From assembly GCA_025403435.1 (NCBI GenBank), contig CM046345.1, forward strand, positions 2,790,001-2,854,000: a stretch of DNA of 64,000 nucleotides, read 5' to 3'. Under the pieces are notes generated by a model, which worked only from the letters and a program-made list of their open reading frames with translations, was not told the DNA's origin and did not search any database. Positions 35,226 to 47,881 of the stretch are shown here, piece by piece. The translations under genes were made by a program, and so were the position numbers. Origin of the DNA: Artocarpus heterophyllus (lineage: Eukaryota; Streptophyta; Magnoliopsida; Rosales; Moraceae). Each line of letters opens with the position of its first letter. The first letter of the stretch is position 1.

Positions 35226-36990
35226 TGTAAGGCCTAGAAAATTCAAAAGTTAAATCGTGGCTTAATCATGATTTATAATTTTGAACTTTCTTAATTAACG
35301 TGCATTTTGAAGGCCTTAATAATTATAAGACTTGAGTAATAAATAATGTTCTAAATGCACAACTTAATGTTCTTTTTGCATGAAACCAATGAAATATGAT
35401 ATTATCATAGTATACTTGGTTAATTAAAAATAAATACTCGGTGTGCTAAACAAAGGTTTCATGATTTGATAACTTCATTTGAAAGTCAAGGTGGTGATTT
35501 TTATAAGAATCTCAATTAGAATATCAAAATTAAGATTAATTGATAAAAAAGAACATAAAACTGCATAGAATTGCTACATGATGTTAGTTTTATAAGAAAA
35601 AAATTAGATCACTAGTGATCAACAACTCAAGATCATAATTCATAAATAGTGAGCATAACAACCATGAATGCATTATCGTACTCAAATTTAATGAAGTCAA
35701 TAAGACAAGGCGAGAATTTTCTAAGTGGTAAGAATTATTGAAAAGTTAAGAAATTTCAATATATATGCACAGTTAGTTATTTATGCACGTTAATGTTTAT
35801 GTTAGGTCCATAATAAAAAATAAAAAATAAAAAATAAAAAGAGTTATTGGAGAACAAATAGATTTCATAAGCCTAAAAGGCACTTCAATATATTGTTTTA
35901 GGAATAATTTCAAATCCATATTGTGATTAAAAAAGTTTAAAAGCATCCGTAGATTGGATATGGACCCATAAGTGACTTTTTATTAAAAATAGTTCGAATT
36001 ATATTCATAAAGCATAAATTGTATCAAGTTCAAAATTTGAATAAATTTGACTTACAGATAGTCAATTTAATTTATGAAAATCTCTGTAATTTAAGATCAC
36101 TATTTATGATAAAAATGAGGAATTTTAGAATACCGACATACTTGAATTCTAACTATGTTTTATGATAAGTATGAGTATACGAAAAATATAAGGACGGATG
36201 TATGTTTCAGTGTCACTGATTTTGATCAAAGAAAAATATAAACATGGATGTATGTTTTAGCAGTTCAGATTAGCTTAAGATCATTTTGATCAAAGAAAAC
36301 GTTGTATGCAGATAAAATATCGAATTGGATCAAAGTTCTTGAATACAGATTATTAATCTTAGAAGATAAAAAATGGCGAAATAGTTTGTCACCGATTTTG
36401 AAGACCAAAGTGTCAAAGGTTTAGCATTTCAGAATAAAATAATAAAATCTTGAAAATAAGCTTAGATTCATAGAAGTGGTTTGATAATAGTGTAGAGGTG
36501 TTAGTACGAGGATAATACAGTGAAAAGTTAGAACTTTTTTATTTATTTTGGAAAGGTGAAGAATATTATAGTTTGAAAAAATGGCTATAAATTTAGAAAT
36601 TATAAAGTTTACAAATCAAATTACGAACGACCTAACAATGGTATCGTAGAAACTTTGAGGACCTACGGACACTGTCCATAAATACAATTGTGGAAAAAAA
36701 AATCCCACCAATCAAAATTCAGCTCTTTCTTGCTCTCTTCACACACTATCAAAACAAGAACAAAAATTTTGGTGGTTGTTTTCAACACTTCCTACACTAA
36801 CGCATAGATCTCGATGAGTTGAAGCTAATGACATATCGTGTCGATGTCAACTCCACTAGAGTGGCCTGCACTCATTGGTCAAAGCCGCATGAAACCCATT
36901 TTTTTCCAATGTAATTTCTCTTCGGGCTTTGATTGATGTAATTATAGTCTCCATAAAATCAGTTCGATGAGACGAAGAAAACTGCACCAA
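35226..36990 (+). repeat. Degraded gypsy LTR-like region (right boundary uncertain)
   Basis: Starts TGTAAGGCCTAGAAAATTC, a common head of chromovirus LTRs. Near 36677 there is a TATA-like CCATAAATACA followed by a CT-rich leader and a block (about 36803-36845, GATCTCGATGAGTTGAAGC) resembling the end of the Gypsy-4 LTR (GCTCTCGATGAGCTGAGTCC). A CCTAACA followed by TGGTATCGTAGA at 36631-36650 could be an LTR end with a worn primer site, but the promoter-like block lies beyond it, so I do not place the end there. Confidence 0.45.
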
Positions 36991-37902
36991 TCTTTCTAGT
37001 TGGTTTCAGCCAGAACCACTACGATGGAAGTGCCTATATCTATCATCACACAATTGTTAAATCCACCATTTCTGATGGTGGTGAAGAATACCTCCAATGC
37101 CAAAACACTTAGAGCGAGGCAAGGATTGAAAGCCCCCAAACAATTTTATTGAATGACTATCAATCACTAGAGTTCCAAGAAAGCCATAGTGAACCATCAT
37201 GAAGAACGTTGTTCACATTCCTTCCACCATTGTTGAGGTAAATTAACCTCACCAACACACTAAATGATCTAGGGGAATAAAACCAACACTTCAATTGCTC
37301 AAAACCATTGTGAGAAGGTAGAGATCGGTATCGGCCACTGTAAACCAATGTAGATGGGTTTGATCTCTTTAATTTCAATGTCATCGACTCAAATTTACCA
37401 AGGCAAAAGACTAAAAAAGGAATAGGTAGCAAGACCCCCAGTCTATTCTACCTACCTATTGCTACTGCCTATTGTGGCTAAGAAACTTGAGTTCAATCTA
37501 CTGGATTAGAAGCTGAGTTAGGTGAAATTAATGACATCATCAAGCTCAAAAGGTCGAGATCTACTAGGAGCAGAAGCATTGCTATCATTTGGTCACTAGA
37601 GCCACCTCACATGCCCTACATGACAACACATGTGGCTAGTTTTCGACGAGTCATAGGTTTCATGATCTAGACCTCCAATTGATGATCCGAGACAAATTTC
37701 CAACTCATTTCAACATTTTGAGTGCAACAATGCCACCCTTCAAGCCAATTCCACTATGTTAGAAATTGTCTAGTGCTAGCTACATGCAAATCGAGGGAAG
37801 GTGGATTAAGGAAATAGAGTCTTGAACAACATTTCCATCAATTGGAAACCTCCAAGAAGCATTCCTAGCAATCCACAATCCCTCTAGGACCATTCTTAAG
37901 GA
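36991..37902. other. Unassigned region
   Basis: No recognised gene or terminal repeat. A 90-codon minus frame (37160-37432) has no known motif. Likely old LTR or internal retroelement DNA. Confidence 0.4.
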
Positions 37903-38977
37903 TGTTAGACTAGGTGCACTAAGGATTAAATAATGTGATAAGTTTTTTGAGACATGTAATGAATGAAGAGTTTATTTATTCATATATCAAATATTGTCCT
38001 CTTTATGTTCTTTTTGTTGAATGTATAAAAAGTAAACAAAAGTCTGAGACTGTCTATCTAAACCTTTAATATCTTGCATATGATGGACAAATTATTTGAA
38101 AGGTATGAATCTTAAATGTGATAGTCTAAATGATAAGGTCTGCAATTGAAGGAATAAAGTTGGGCACTTTATTCATGCTATGATTGTTAAGTTGTCCATA
38201 TCCCTATTGGGAGATGACTTGTCTTAGTCATCATAGTAGGACTCCACAAGTAGAAATATTGGTATATTACCATAGGTGATGATATATTGGATTAGGACAA
38301 AAGTTGAATTGATCTGATTAGTAACTCTATTTGTTTAAATCAATTCACTTTACATAATCATATGTGTTATGGCTTAATCTTGAAATGAATTCATGGGCTT
38401 GTATGCTTTCCTTATGCCTTTTGATATACTAAAGGGCGATATCCTGATTTGATGATGGTACACATACCGATACATTGGAGACATGATTCTTGATTGACGT
38501 AAACTCGTTATTCATAGATATAGAATCTATAGCTCTTTAGTAGAGCTAATGATATTCTCTTGTAGGCATTATACTATAATTGAAAGACTAGAGTGCTCAA
38601 TAATTCAGATCCATAGGTGTAACCGAATGGTATACTATTAATTAATAGTAAGTATACCAATGGTGAGATGATGTAACATAAGATAAAAATAATCAGAAAG
38701 ATAAAAGAGAACTTACCCTTAAGTCGATCTTGAATATCGTATGGGGATGTTACACTTTATGATATGTCATGGATCATTAGCTTATTGGAGCTTCATAACT
38801 TTATATAGTTTGAGAGTGCAACTCTAATATTTTAGTAGAGTAGCTTGATCTATATAATTATTTGTGATATGTTATTTGAAAACTATTGGAGCTTTATCTA
38901 TCTATATCCATCAGGTCCCCTTTACTAGCTTATAATAATTCCTATAACGATATAGCACGTTTTTTCCTACATATTAG
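37903..38977 (+). repeat. Copia-0 LTR, 5' portion, strongly diverged
   Basis: Begins TGTTAGACTAGGTGCACTAAGG and follows the copia LTR text with many substitutions and indels. It is cut at 38977 by insertion of Copia-1. It is the oldest copia copy in the nest. Confidence 0.85.
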
Positions 38978-40891
38978 TGTTAGGCATGTGTGTCATAAGG
39001 AGTAAAAATGTAATATATTTTTAGAGACATTTTTATTAATAAAGAGTTTATTTGTTATTCATATGCCAAATTGTTGTCCTCTTTACATTCATATTTATTG
39101 AATGTATAATAAGCAAACAAAAGTCTGAGACTGTAGGTCTAAATCTTTACAATCAGGCATATGATGGATAGATTATGTGACAGACATGATTCTAAATTTG
39201 ACAGTCTAAATCACAAGATCTGCAATCAAGAGAAAAAAGTTTGGCGCTTTATTCATACAAAGATTACCATGTTGTCTATGTCCCTAATGGGAGATGGTTT
39301 GTCGTGGTCATCGAAGATGGACTTTATGAACATAAACATCGGTACATTGTTATAGGTGACGATATATTAGATCGGGACATAAAGTATAATTGATTTAAAT
39401 TAATAATTTTGTCTTGGCAAATCAATTCATTTTAGATAATCATATATATTGTATTTTAATCTTGAGATGAATAGTGGACCTATTATTTTGACTTATGTCT
39501 TTTTATATACCAAAGGGTGACATCCATAATTTATGTTGGTACGTATACTTGTACATTAGAGACATGACTTTTGATAGCATAGACTTGTTATTTATAGATA
39601 CAGAATCCACAGCTCCTCTTTAAGAGTTGATGATATCCTCTTATATGTATTATCTTGTAATTGGAAAACTAGTGCACTCAATCATTTTAGATACATAGGT
39701 GTAACCGAATGGCATACTATCTTTGGATGGTAAGTTTTTCGATGGTGAGATAGTGGGATGTAAGAGAAAAATAATGGGGAAGGTAAGACAAAATTAATCC
39801 TTAAGTCAACTATTGATATCCTATGGTAATACAATACATTATGATATGTTATGAAGATTTAGCTAATCGGGCTTTGTAATTTGATATAGTTTGAGAGTGC
39901 AGCTCTAAGTTTTTAATGGAGTAGCAATAGAGTTGATAATTATGAAATATATATCTAGAATATTAGGTTTCATAATTATCAGGAGCTTGAACTATATAGG
40001 CCCATCAGGTCCCCTTTGCTAGCTCATAATAAATCCTATAATGATATGGCATACTTTTCTAATAAATTGGTGGCTTATGTCAAATTATCAGATTGGATGA
40101 TATTTAATAAGATTAGATAATTCATGTTTGTTTATCAGTTGAATTAATTTTATAAAAAATTAATTCAAGATAAACTTGTTGAAATTATTGAGAATATTTA
40201 TTTTCCTAGAGGTTATCTAGATATGGTTGTTTTAATCAGATAATTTCTCTATTGGATTATTTGAATTAAAATTGAGCTTTATCCAAAGAATCTCCGGTGG
40301 GAAATAAAGATTCGCAAGGATCATTTGTAGTAAGTTTGGCAGGCCGATCTTTAGGTAGGCTGATCTACTAGTTCGGCCTACCGACTAAATGATAATCTGA
40401 TCACGCTTTTTACACGATTTTATTAGATATTGATCTAGATTCAAATTTCTAAGGCCTTATCTGATAAGGACTAACTACTAGTCCAATCTCTATAAATAAG
40501 GAGTGAGACTCATATGTTATTTAGATCAGTTGAGAGATTAAGAGTGAGCACTCTATACTATGAGTCTCTAAAACTCTCCTGAAGAACTATTGTTCATAAA
40601 TCATGATAGGTAGCTTTAGGTATTTCTCAATTGGTTGGAAGTAGAGTCACCGAGGGAAGAGCTGCACGTTAAGCACCCACATGCACTCCGATCATGGATA
40701 GAGAATAGTAAAGAAGACTAGTTGGCTGAGGCTCTTCTAGAATGCCCTTCTCTTCACCGATTGCAGGAGCTCTTTGGCATATAAGGTTAGTAAGATCTGG
40801 ATAATTTATGCATATAGTATGTCAAACTTGTTTTTAAAAAATACTTTGGAATAAAATTTTTAAATTTTTGTTGCGTTCTATTTTTCCAACA
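38978..40891 (+). repeat. Copia-1 5' LTR
   Basis: 1914 bp from TGTTAGGCATGTGTG to TTCCAACA. TATA box TATAAATAAG at 40491. A worn dyad array (about 40337-40383: TGGCAGGCCG, a GGTAGGC unit, CGGCCTACCG) lies 108 bp upstream of the TATA box. Confidence 0.92.
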
Positions 40892-42548
40892 ATTGGTATT
40901 AGAGTCAGGTTTTTACGTAAATTTGCGAGTTTATAATCTTGCAATATGTATAAATTATGTGATCTTGGTCGCTCTTGTACTTGAATTTAATTTTTTTAGA
41001 GAGTTGGTACTCTAGGGTTTCTATATATTCATGTTGTCATGGATTATGTGGTGAATGTTTATTAATTAATTATGGTTGATTAAATTATTATTTAATTAAT
41101 TATTAATTAATTAATTTATGCCGGTGATGGTTCCTTGTACGTTAGAATATGTGTCTAGGTTTCTCATGTAATTAGATGATGGTCTATAATTACCATCTAG
41201 GAATTATTATTTAATTTTAAATTTGTAAGAATTATGTAATTAAATAATCATTCAGAGAAGACAGATCTAGAAGATGGATGATAGCATTTCACAGGTATTT
41301 CGTGAGTCTCTAATTTTTTTGTTTTTGAATTGTTGAAAATAAAATTGAAAAACTGCATAAAAAGTGTATTTTTGGAAAATGTGATTTCTACTCGGTCGAC
41401 AAGTTAAACCTTTAAGATCGGCAGGCCGATGGTCGCAGGCTGGCAGGCCAGGCCTTGGGTTCAGCAAGCCGTCCATGGGGCAAAATTCTAATGGCTCTAG
41501 AGGTAGGCCAAACTTTCAAGTTTAACAGGCCGATCTGTCATGGCTAGTAGGCTGACTACACATATCGGCATGCCGGCAGAGAGTTGTGGATTTTTAGAAA
41601 AGGTACGTTTTTAGTGCAATTTTGATTTTATTTTTGGGACAATTCTAAAAAACATAAAATTTGGAAATGACCAAAAATATAAAGTATTTGATCTATGTAG
41701 GATTAAAGACTTGAAGATGGATAATATATGAAGAAGGATATAATTTGAACATTTAAGGATGAAGAATCGATAATAAGTTTCGATTTATCTCTTGTAATCT
41801 TTAATTTCTTTTTTCTAGGATGAGACTATAATATTACGGCTATTTATTATTATTTTGTTGTGGCTTTGCATGATTGCTTTACTTGTCTGCATTATAATAT
41901 GATTTGCCATGTATATTGATAATATGTCATATAGAATAGGAAGTGCCGCTTATTAAAAAATTGTTCATGAATGTTTTTTAAAATGAAACATTGATTTCAA
42001 AAGATTGAGTAGAAGAAGGTTTTTGAAGAGAGGACCTACAGCCTCCATCATTTGTCCATGGTAGTGCATGGTGGTTTCGAGCCTTAGGAAGGGACTTCAT
42101 CATGTATTGAGTTTTATCTCCAAGAGGATAAGGTATTTTAGCATAATTTATCATTGCACACCCTTAGGTAGTGATTATAAATCTTGAATAAAATGTTGAA
42201 ACGAGGGTTATACACTCAAGTTGATTTATTATTAACCTTTCCTAGGAGATTTGTTAATAAAATTGATGGCCAAAAAAATGATTATTAATAAATGTTGGAT
42301 CATACGAGCCTTGGATGGTATATATAAATTAGGAGGGGATATGTGCTCGTAATTGAGTCAGGCAAGTCTCCCATAGGCAGCTTGTTGAATTCTGAGTTGG
42401 AAATTATCGTTGCAAGGTTATGATATTTTCAAGGTTTTGATACATAAACACATTTGTATATTTTACATGATTGTGCTATCTTACTAAATTATTACGATAT
42501 GTTTGCTTATGTTTGGTATATGATTTTTTTTTTGTAGATTAAAAATAT
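40892..42548 (+). other. Copia-1 primer site and 1.65-kb untranslated leader
   Basis: Primer site TGGTATTAGAGTC at 40894-40906 carries one C-to-T change. The leader has no coding sequence. It contains a dyad array (41397-41575) and then text matching the Copia-2 leader. The Gag ATG seen in Copia-2 is ATA here. Confidence 0.85.
41397..41575 (+). repeat. Leader dyad array of Copia-1 (about eight worn units)
   Basis: Best cores are CGGCAGGCCG at 41419, TGGCAGGCCA at 41441, CAGCAAGCCG at 41462 and CGGCATGCCG at 41566; worn ones lie near 41397, 41501, 41523 and 41545. Starts are spaced about 22, 22, 21, 39, 22, 22 and 21 bp. Confidence 0.75.
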
Positions 42549-43160
42549 CTAAAAACGCTTTATTTTTTATTCTTGATAAAAATCAATTAACTAGTGAGAA
42601 CTATAATAATTGGCAATGGAACCTGAACATCATCCTGTCCTTTGAGAAACTAAAATTTATGCTGACAACTCCTTGCCCTCTTGAGCCTATAGGAGATTCC
42701 ACTAATGAGAAAATCTAAGTATATGATCACTGGAAGGATGCTAATAATCAGGCCTGCTGTTATATTATGGCTATCATGAATAACGTGCTACAGGCTCAAC
42801 ACGAAGATTATGAGACTATGAAGCAGATCTTGGATAATCTTGAAGACATGTTTGGAGGCAAAGTCCTAACAAAAAGGCAAGGGGCTCTTTGAAAACTTCT
42901 AAACTACAAACAAAGACTGGGACATCTATAAAGGAGCATATGATGTTGGTCATGGGTTGCCTTGCTGAGGCTGAAACTAATGGTGATAACATTGATGTTA
43001 AAACTCAGATGACTATAGTCTTTGAGACTCTATCAAAGGAGTTTATCCCTTTTAGAGCTACATTTAATTTAAGCAATAAAAGGAATATGACCTTAACTGA
43101 GTTAATCAAGCAGTTATAAGAGTTTGAAAATCTAATTAGGAAAACTCCTGCTGGCGGTGA
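42549..43160 (+). pseudogene. Copia-1 Gag, N-terminal part
   Basis: Matches the Copia-2 Gag (KNALFFILDKNQLTSENYNN ... GTSIKEHMMLVMG ... FIPFRATFNLS) but has lost the ATG and has stops at about 42717, 42889 and 43118. It is interrupted in the stretch TPAGGD by Gypsy-3 and resumes at 50751. Confidence 0.88.
43156..43160. repeat. Target duplication of Gypsy-3 (left copy, worn)
   Basis: GGTGA here and AGCGA at 50746-50750. Alignment with the uninterrupted Copia-2 gag (GGAGA followed by GGCC) puts both at the same codon positions, so this is a 5-bp duplication with two changes. Confidence 0.6.
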
Positions 43161-46095
43161 TGTAACTCCCCCTGACGGACGTCATAGATGTCATTATATT
43201 CGTCCTTGTTATCATTATTTAAGGTGAACTATTTAAATTAAATGATTAATTTGATAAACATATTCCTAGGATACATACATTTTTAAAAAAAAACATTTAT
43301 AAATATACAATCATATATTAAAACTACATGCAAATAAAATTTTTAAATAGTTTATCAATACCAAAACAATGAGTCCATCATTCAAATAAAATTTAAAACA
43401 ACCTTTCAAATCTATTTTACTAGTTCAGAAGGCCAAACCTCTGAAAAAATCCAAAAAAATGTAAACTAAGTCTCTCTAACACCATAGTGGGAAAATAAAC
43501 ATACATTGAAATAAAAATCTAGTTTATAAGCTTTAAATCTCTTTCTTTGCGTTCTTTCATTTTCAATCCATCGTTCCTTGCTCACAAACCCATCCTTGGC
43601 CCTCCACCTATTCCAAGATCCTCTTACTTCTATTTGCAACATGATAATAACTAAGTAAGCCAAAGTTTAGTAAGTACACTTTCCTATCTCACAACATAAA
43701 ACATTTTATGAACATCTATATGCAACTTCATATTCATAATCATCATTAACATAATAGTGCACTTGGCACGGTTTCATATAGAACATATATTTCTTTAACA
43801 TTATTCATATTAAAACTTCATTTATTTTATCTTTAGGGGCCCAAGTGTTGCACCATTATCATCATTGTGGGCACGTTGCCATGAGAGAAGAGAGGTAGCT
43901 AATCCTAAACTATACATAACAAGTCCAACCTTGCGGGATATCATAAACATAAATATAGGGTGTTCAACACTTACTTAGGTGATACATATATGCATATATA
44001 TACTTTTAAATTTTGAAATACCTCATTATCAAAACATACGTAAACCTTTTTGTACCTCAAAACTTTCATAATAAAACATTATAAAAATCATCATAGAAAT
44101 TATCATGATCATATTCATCAAAACTTTGCATAAACTTCATCATGTTATAGGTGAGAATGTACTTACTTGACTTGCTTACTAAACCTTAGATGGTGTCGCC
44201 GCGGTCTCGATGTGCTCACTTCTTGGTATGTTCATGTCATACATTCACACATAAAATTAATATTCATTTTCATTTTCATAAAATTAACATAAAACATCAT
44301 TCATATTTCCATCTCAAGAAATACAAGAATGCAAATACATTTTATCAACTTATAAACTTTCATGTAAAATTGAAATACAACAACCTACCTAACCCTTAAG
44401 GATACACAACTCAATTATTCACAATTCATACACCATTAAGTCATGAGACTTTACAGGGACAAAATTAACAAATATATAAGATACCTTAATTTTTCATTAA
44501 CTATAAAAATTCTATTAGACAATTAAAATAAGTCACACAACACCTAACGCAAAAACTACCAGCAACCACAAAACAATGAGCAACCCTAACAAACATTCAT
44601 ATGATAAATTATCTATGTCCCAAAATAATCACATAAAAATCTTATATGTAATAGACACCTAAAACTACAACATATCAAAAAATTAGCTTCAAAATTTTTT
44701 TTAGCAATAATCACATAAAACATGCATTAGAATTCGGAGATAAAATAAACCCTAAATACTTAAAGCAATGAGCAATGCATGATCATCATACTCAAATAAT
44801 TAAAATAAAACTATTTTGACCCTAAAATTTTTATGACAACCTATAAACATATAAATACAGCATCACAAAAAGTCTCATTGTCAAAAAAATTCGTTTGGTG
44901 ATACAAATAGGTCACACAAGCAAGAAGTCCAAAATTCACTAATTTAACAGCCATAAAGACCTATCTTAAAGAAAATTCAAGAACTCATCAAATATTCACC
45001 AAATCACCATGAAATTTTCCAGATCATAACCTAACATATGTATGAATATTTCTACAAAATTTCATTTAAATCACAATTCGTTTACCTCTTAAACATAGAC
45101 TACACTTTTGTAAAACCTAACTGATCAGCAACAGTCTGATTATAAGTGGTAGAGAATAAAAACTCAATATCTTAGCATAGAAAACTCCAAATGGCATGAA
45201 ATTTTGAGAAATTTCATATAACATATAATAAATACTATATTAAAATTTCACGGCAAATGGAAACTTGTAGACAAAGTTATGGGAGTCGGGTTAAAGGGAG
45301 AATACAATTTCAGAAATAATATAGAATGAGCTTCTTACCTCAAAACAATTCTTCTCAAGATTTCCTTGAATTTGTCCAAGTGAAATCCAAATTTTTTATT
45401 CAATTATTTGCAGGAAAAATAAGGGAGAAAAAGGGAAGAAAAACTATAGATAGGAAGAGAGTGTCTGAGAAAATTTTAGGGAGAGGGAGGAGAAAAAATG
45501 ATTTTTGAGAGAGAGAAATATGTTCGTGAAAACTAAGAATGATGTGAAAAGAAAATAATCTTCTCCATATTTGAAGCATGTTTTCTTTAAAAATAAGGGG
45601 GCATGCGTGTTGGATGGGGAAAGATAAGGAAAAAGTTCAAGATTCGCTCTAACTATCAACTCTTATCTTTTCAAATTAAGAAACCTTATCACAAATATCA
45701 CATCTTCTCTTTTAAAAGGTCAAACCTTCCTAATCATGGATACGGAAAAAGAAAAAATTTATCAATTATTCAAAATTTTCTCAATAAATTAATTATCAAT
45801 GCCACAATTTTAGAAATTATCTGTTGATTTCTCGTCAACAGCCTTCGGCCTATCGATTACTTAGGATCGACCTGCCGAAGTACCATATTCAATCTTACAC
45901 GTAATTAAAACATCAAATATTTATCATACACACATTATAAGTGACATGAACTCCTCGAGTACATCAATTCCACATGACTGTCACCTGTCAAAATACTTAA
46001 AATAAGATCATCAGTAATATTATTTCGTAAAGAAAATACTTTACATCGTTAAATATCCAACATTAATCATTACATGAAAAATGGCAAGTGTTACA
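43161..46095 (-). repeat. Gypsy-3 3' LTR
   Basis: 2935 bp; the plus strand runs from TGTAACTCCCCCTGACGG to GCAAGTGTTACA. It shares blocks with the LTR at 62737-64000, such as TTTAGGGGCCCAAGTGTTGC. Where that copy has an eight-unit dyad array, this one has a single worn unit (about 43423-43437). A separate two-unit pair lies at 45846 and 45868. Short frames inside are not genes. Confidence 0.9.
45846..45877 (-). repeat. Two-unit dyad pair in Gypsy-3 3' LTR
   Basis: CGGCCTATCG at 45846 and CGACCTGCCG at 45868, 22 bp apart. The 5' LTR fragment has the same pair at 50496 and 50518, also 22 bp apart. Confidence 0.8.
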
Positions 46096-47881
46096 ATTCT
46101 CCCCACCATATAAGAGTTTCGTCCTTGAAACTCAGAACAATTACGGATATCTAACCCTTATGTTGTCTTCACATTCCCATGTAGCTTCTTCCACTTGCTG
46201 ACTTCACCATAATACCTTGACTGAAGGAATCTCGTTATTCCTTAAGATCTTGGTTTTTTGATCTAGAATCTCCATTGGCTTTTCTTCATAACTGAGGTCA
46301 TATCAAATTTCAATCACCTATGGATTAATCATGTACGTAGGATTTGAGACATACTTCTTGAGCATCGAAACATGGAACACATTGTGAATAGCTGACATTT
46401 CTGATAGCAATCTCAATTGGTAGGGTACCTTGCCTATCTGCTTCATGATTTCATAAGGTCCAGTAAACCTCGGGCTCAACTTGCCTTTCCTTTCGAACCT
46501 CATAACTCCTTTCATTGGCGCAATCTTTAGGAATACAAAGTTATCTACAGTGAATTCTAAAGGCCTTCTTCTTTTATCAGCGTAGAACTTTTGACAACTT
46601 TAAGCGATCTCTATCCTCTTTCGTATCAACTTTATCATTTCAGAAGTCTCATTGACAAAATCAGTTTTCTCATTAATATCACTTTGCATCATTTTCTTTT
46701 CACTAGGTTCATGCCAGCGTATACGCAACCTATATTTTCGTCCATATAAGGCCTCATAAGGTGCCATTCCAATCGTCCCCTGATAGCTGTTGTTGTAAGC
46801 GAATTCTGCTAATGGTAACATCTTACACAGCTGGTCTTGTAATCGAGGGTACAGGCCTGAAGCGTATCTTCTAAGATCAAATTTGTCCTCTCTGTCTAGC
46901 CATCAGTCTGATGATAAAAAGCTATGCTAAAATGTAACTTAGTTCCCATCATAATCTGTACGCTTTTCCAGAACTTGGACGTGAACCTACCGTCATGATC
47001 AGAGATAATAGACTTAGGGATTCCATGAAGTCATACTATCTCCTTAACATAAAGTTCTGCTAACCACTCCATAGAATAAGTAATCTTAATGGGAATGAAA
47101 TGCACCATCTTCGTCAGTCGGTTGACAACAACCCAAATGGCGTCATATCCATTCATAGTCCTAGGCAAACTAGTAATGAAATCCATCACTATTTCTTCCC
47201 ATTTCTATTTTGGTGTCGCCAGGTCTTTGGTGTTCAGCTTTCACTTATTAACATGTCAAACATTTCTTCACATACATTGCAACGTCATGTTTCATTCCAA
47301 ACCACCAAAAACTATCACCTAGATCATTGTACATCTTTGTTGCACCTGGGTGAATAAAGTAAGGAGTATCATGAATTTCTGTTATGATTCTTTCCCTTAA
47401 ACCATCAACGTTGTCCTTCCTTAATTTCCTGCTTAATCCTTGTGAGGCTTACATCTTCAACTTGGTTACTCTAAATCTCATCAAATAGCAATGGAGCAAG
47501 AGTTAGTGCTGAAAGCTGTCCTATTATGATTTTCAAACCGAAGTCTAGAATTTCTTTCCTTAAAGGCTGGGACATCGCCTGTAGTGACATCAATGTTGTA
47601 GCCGACTTCCTACTCAGAGCATCAGCTACTCGATTAGCCTTTCCTTGATGATAAAGGATTTCATAATCATAATCCTTCACCAGCTTTAACCATCTCTGTT
47701 GCCTCATATTTAGGTCCTTCTGAGTGAAGAAGTACTTTAAACTTTGATGATTAGTAAAGATCTTATATTGAACCCCATACAAATAATGTCTCCAAATCTT
47801 TAGAGCGAAAACTACAGTCGCTAATTCGAGGTCATGAGTAGGATAGTTCTTCTTGTAGTCTTTCAATTGTCTCGATGCATA
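46096..47881 (-). pseudogene. Gypsy-3 pol debris: RNase H, integrase, chromodomain
   Basis: Reading the minus strand: RNase H end ([44 protein letters not shown]), integrase pieces ([20 protein letters not shown]), a GPY motif (SPRFTGPYEIM), then a chromodomain-like end (NNEIPSVKVLW, VEEATWE) broken by stops. The order and the end match the Gypsy-1 polyprotein, so it is the same broad lineage but a different family. The polypurine tract is at 46096-46107. Confidence 0.88.

Noticed and set aside
36631..36650. LTR end with primer site (CCTAACA, TGGTATCGTAGA)
   Set aside because: Only partly like TGGTATCAGAGC, and promoter-like LTR sequence continues downstream of it.
37160..37432. 90-codon minus-strand frame as a gene
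   Set aside because: No motif, no neighbouring exon-like sequence, and it lies in probable old retroelement DNA.
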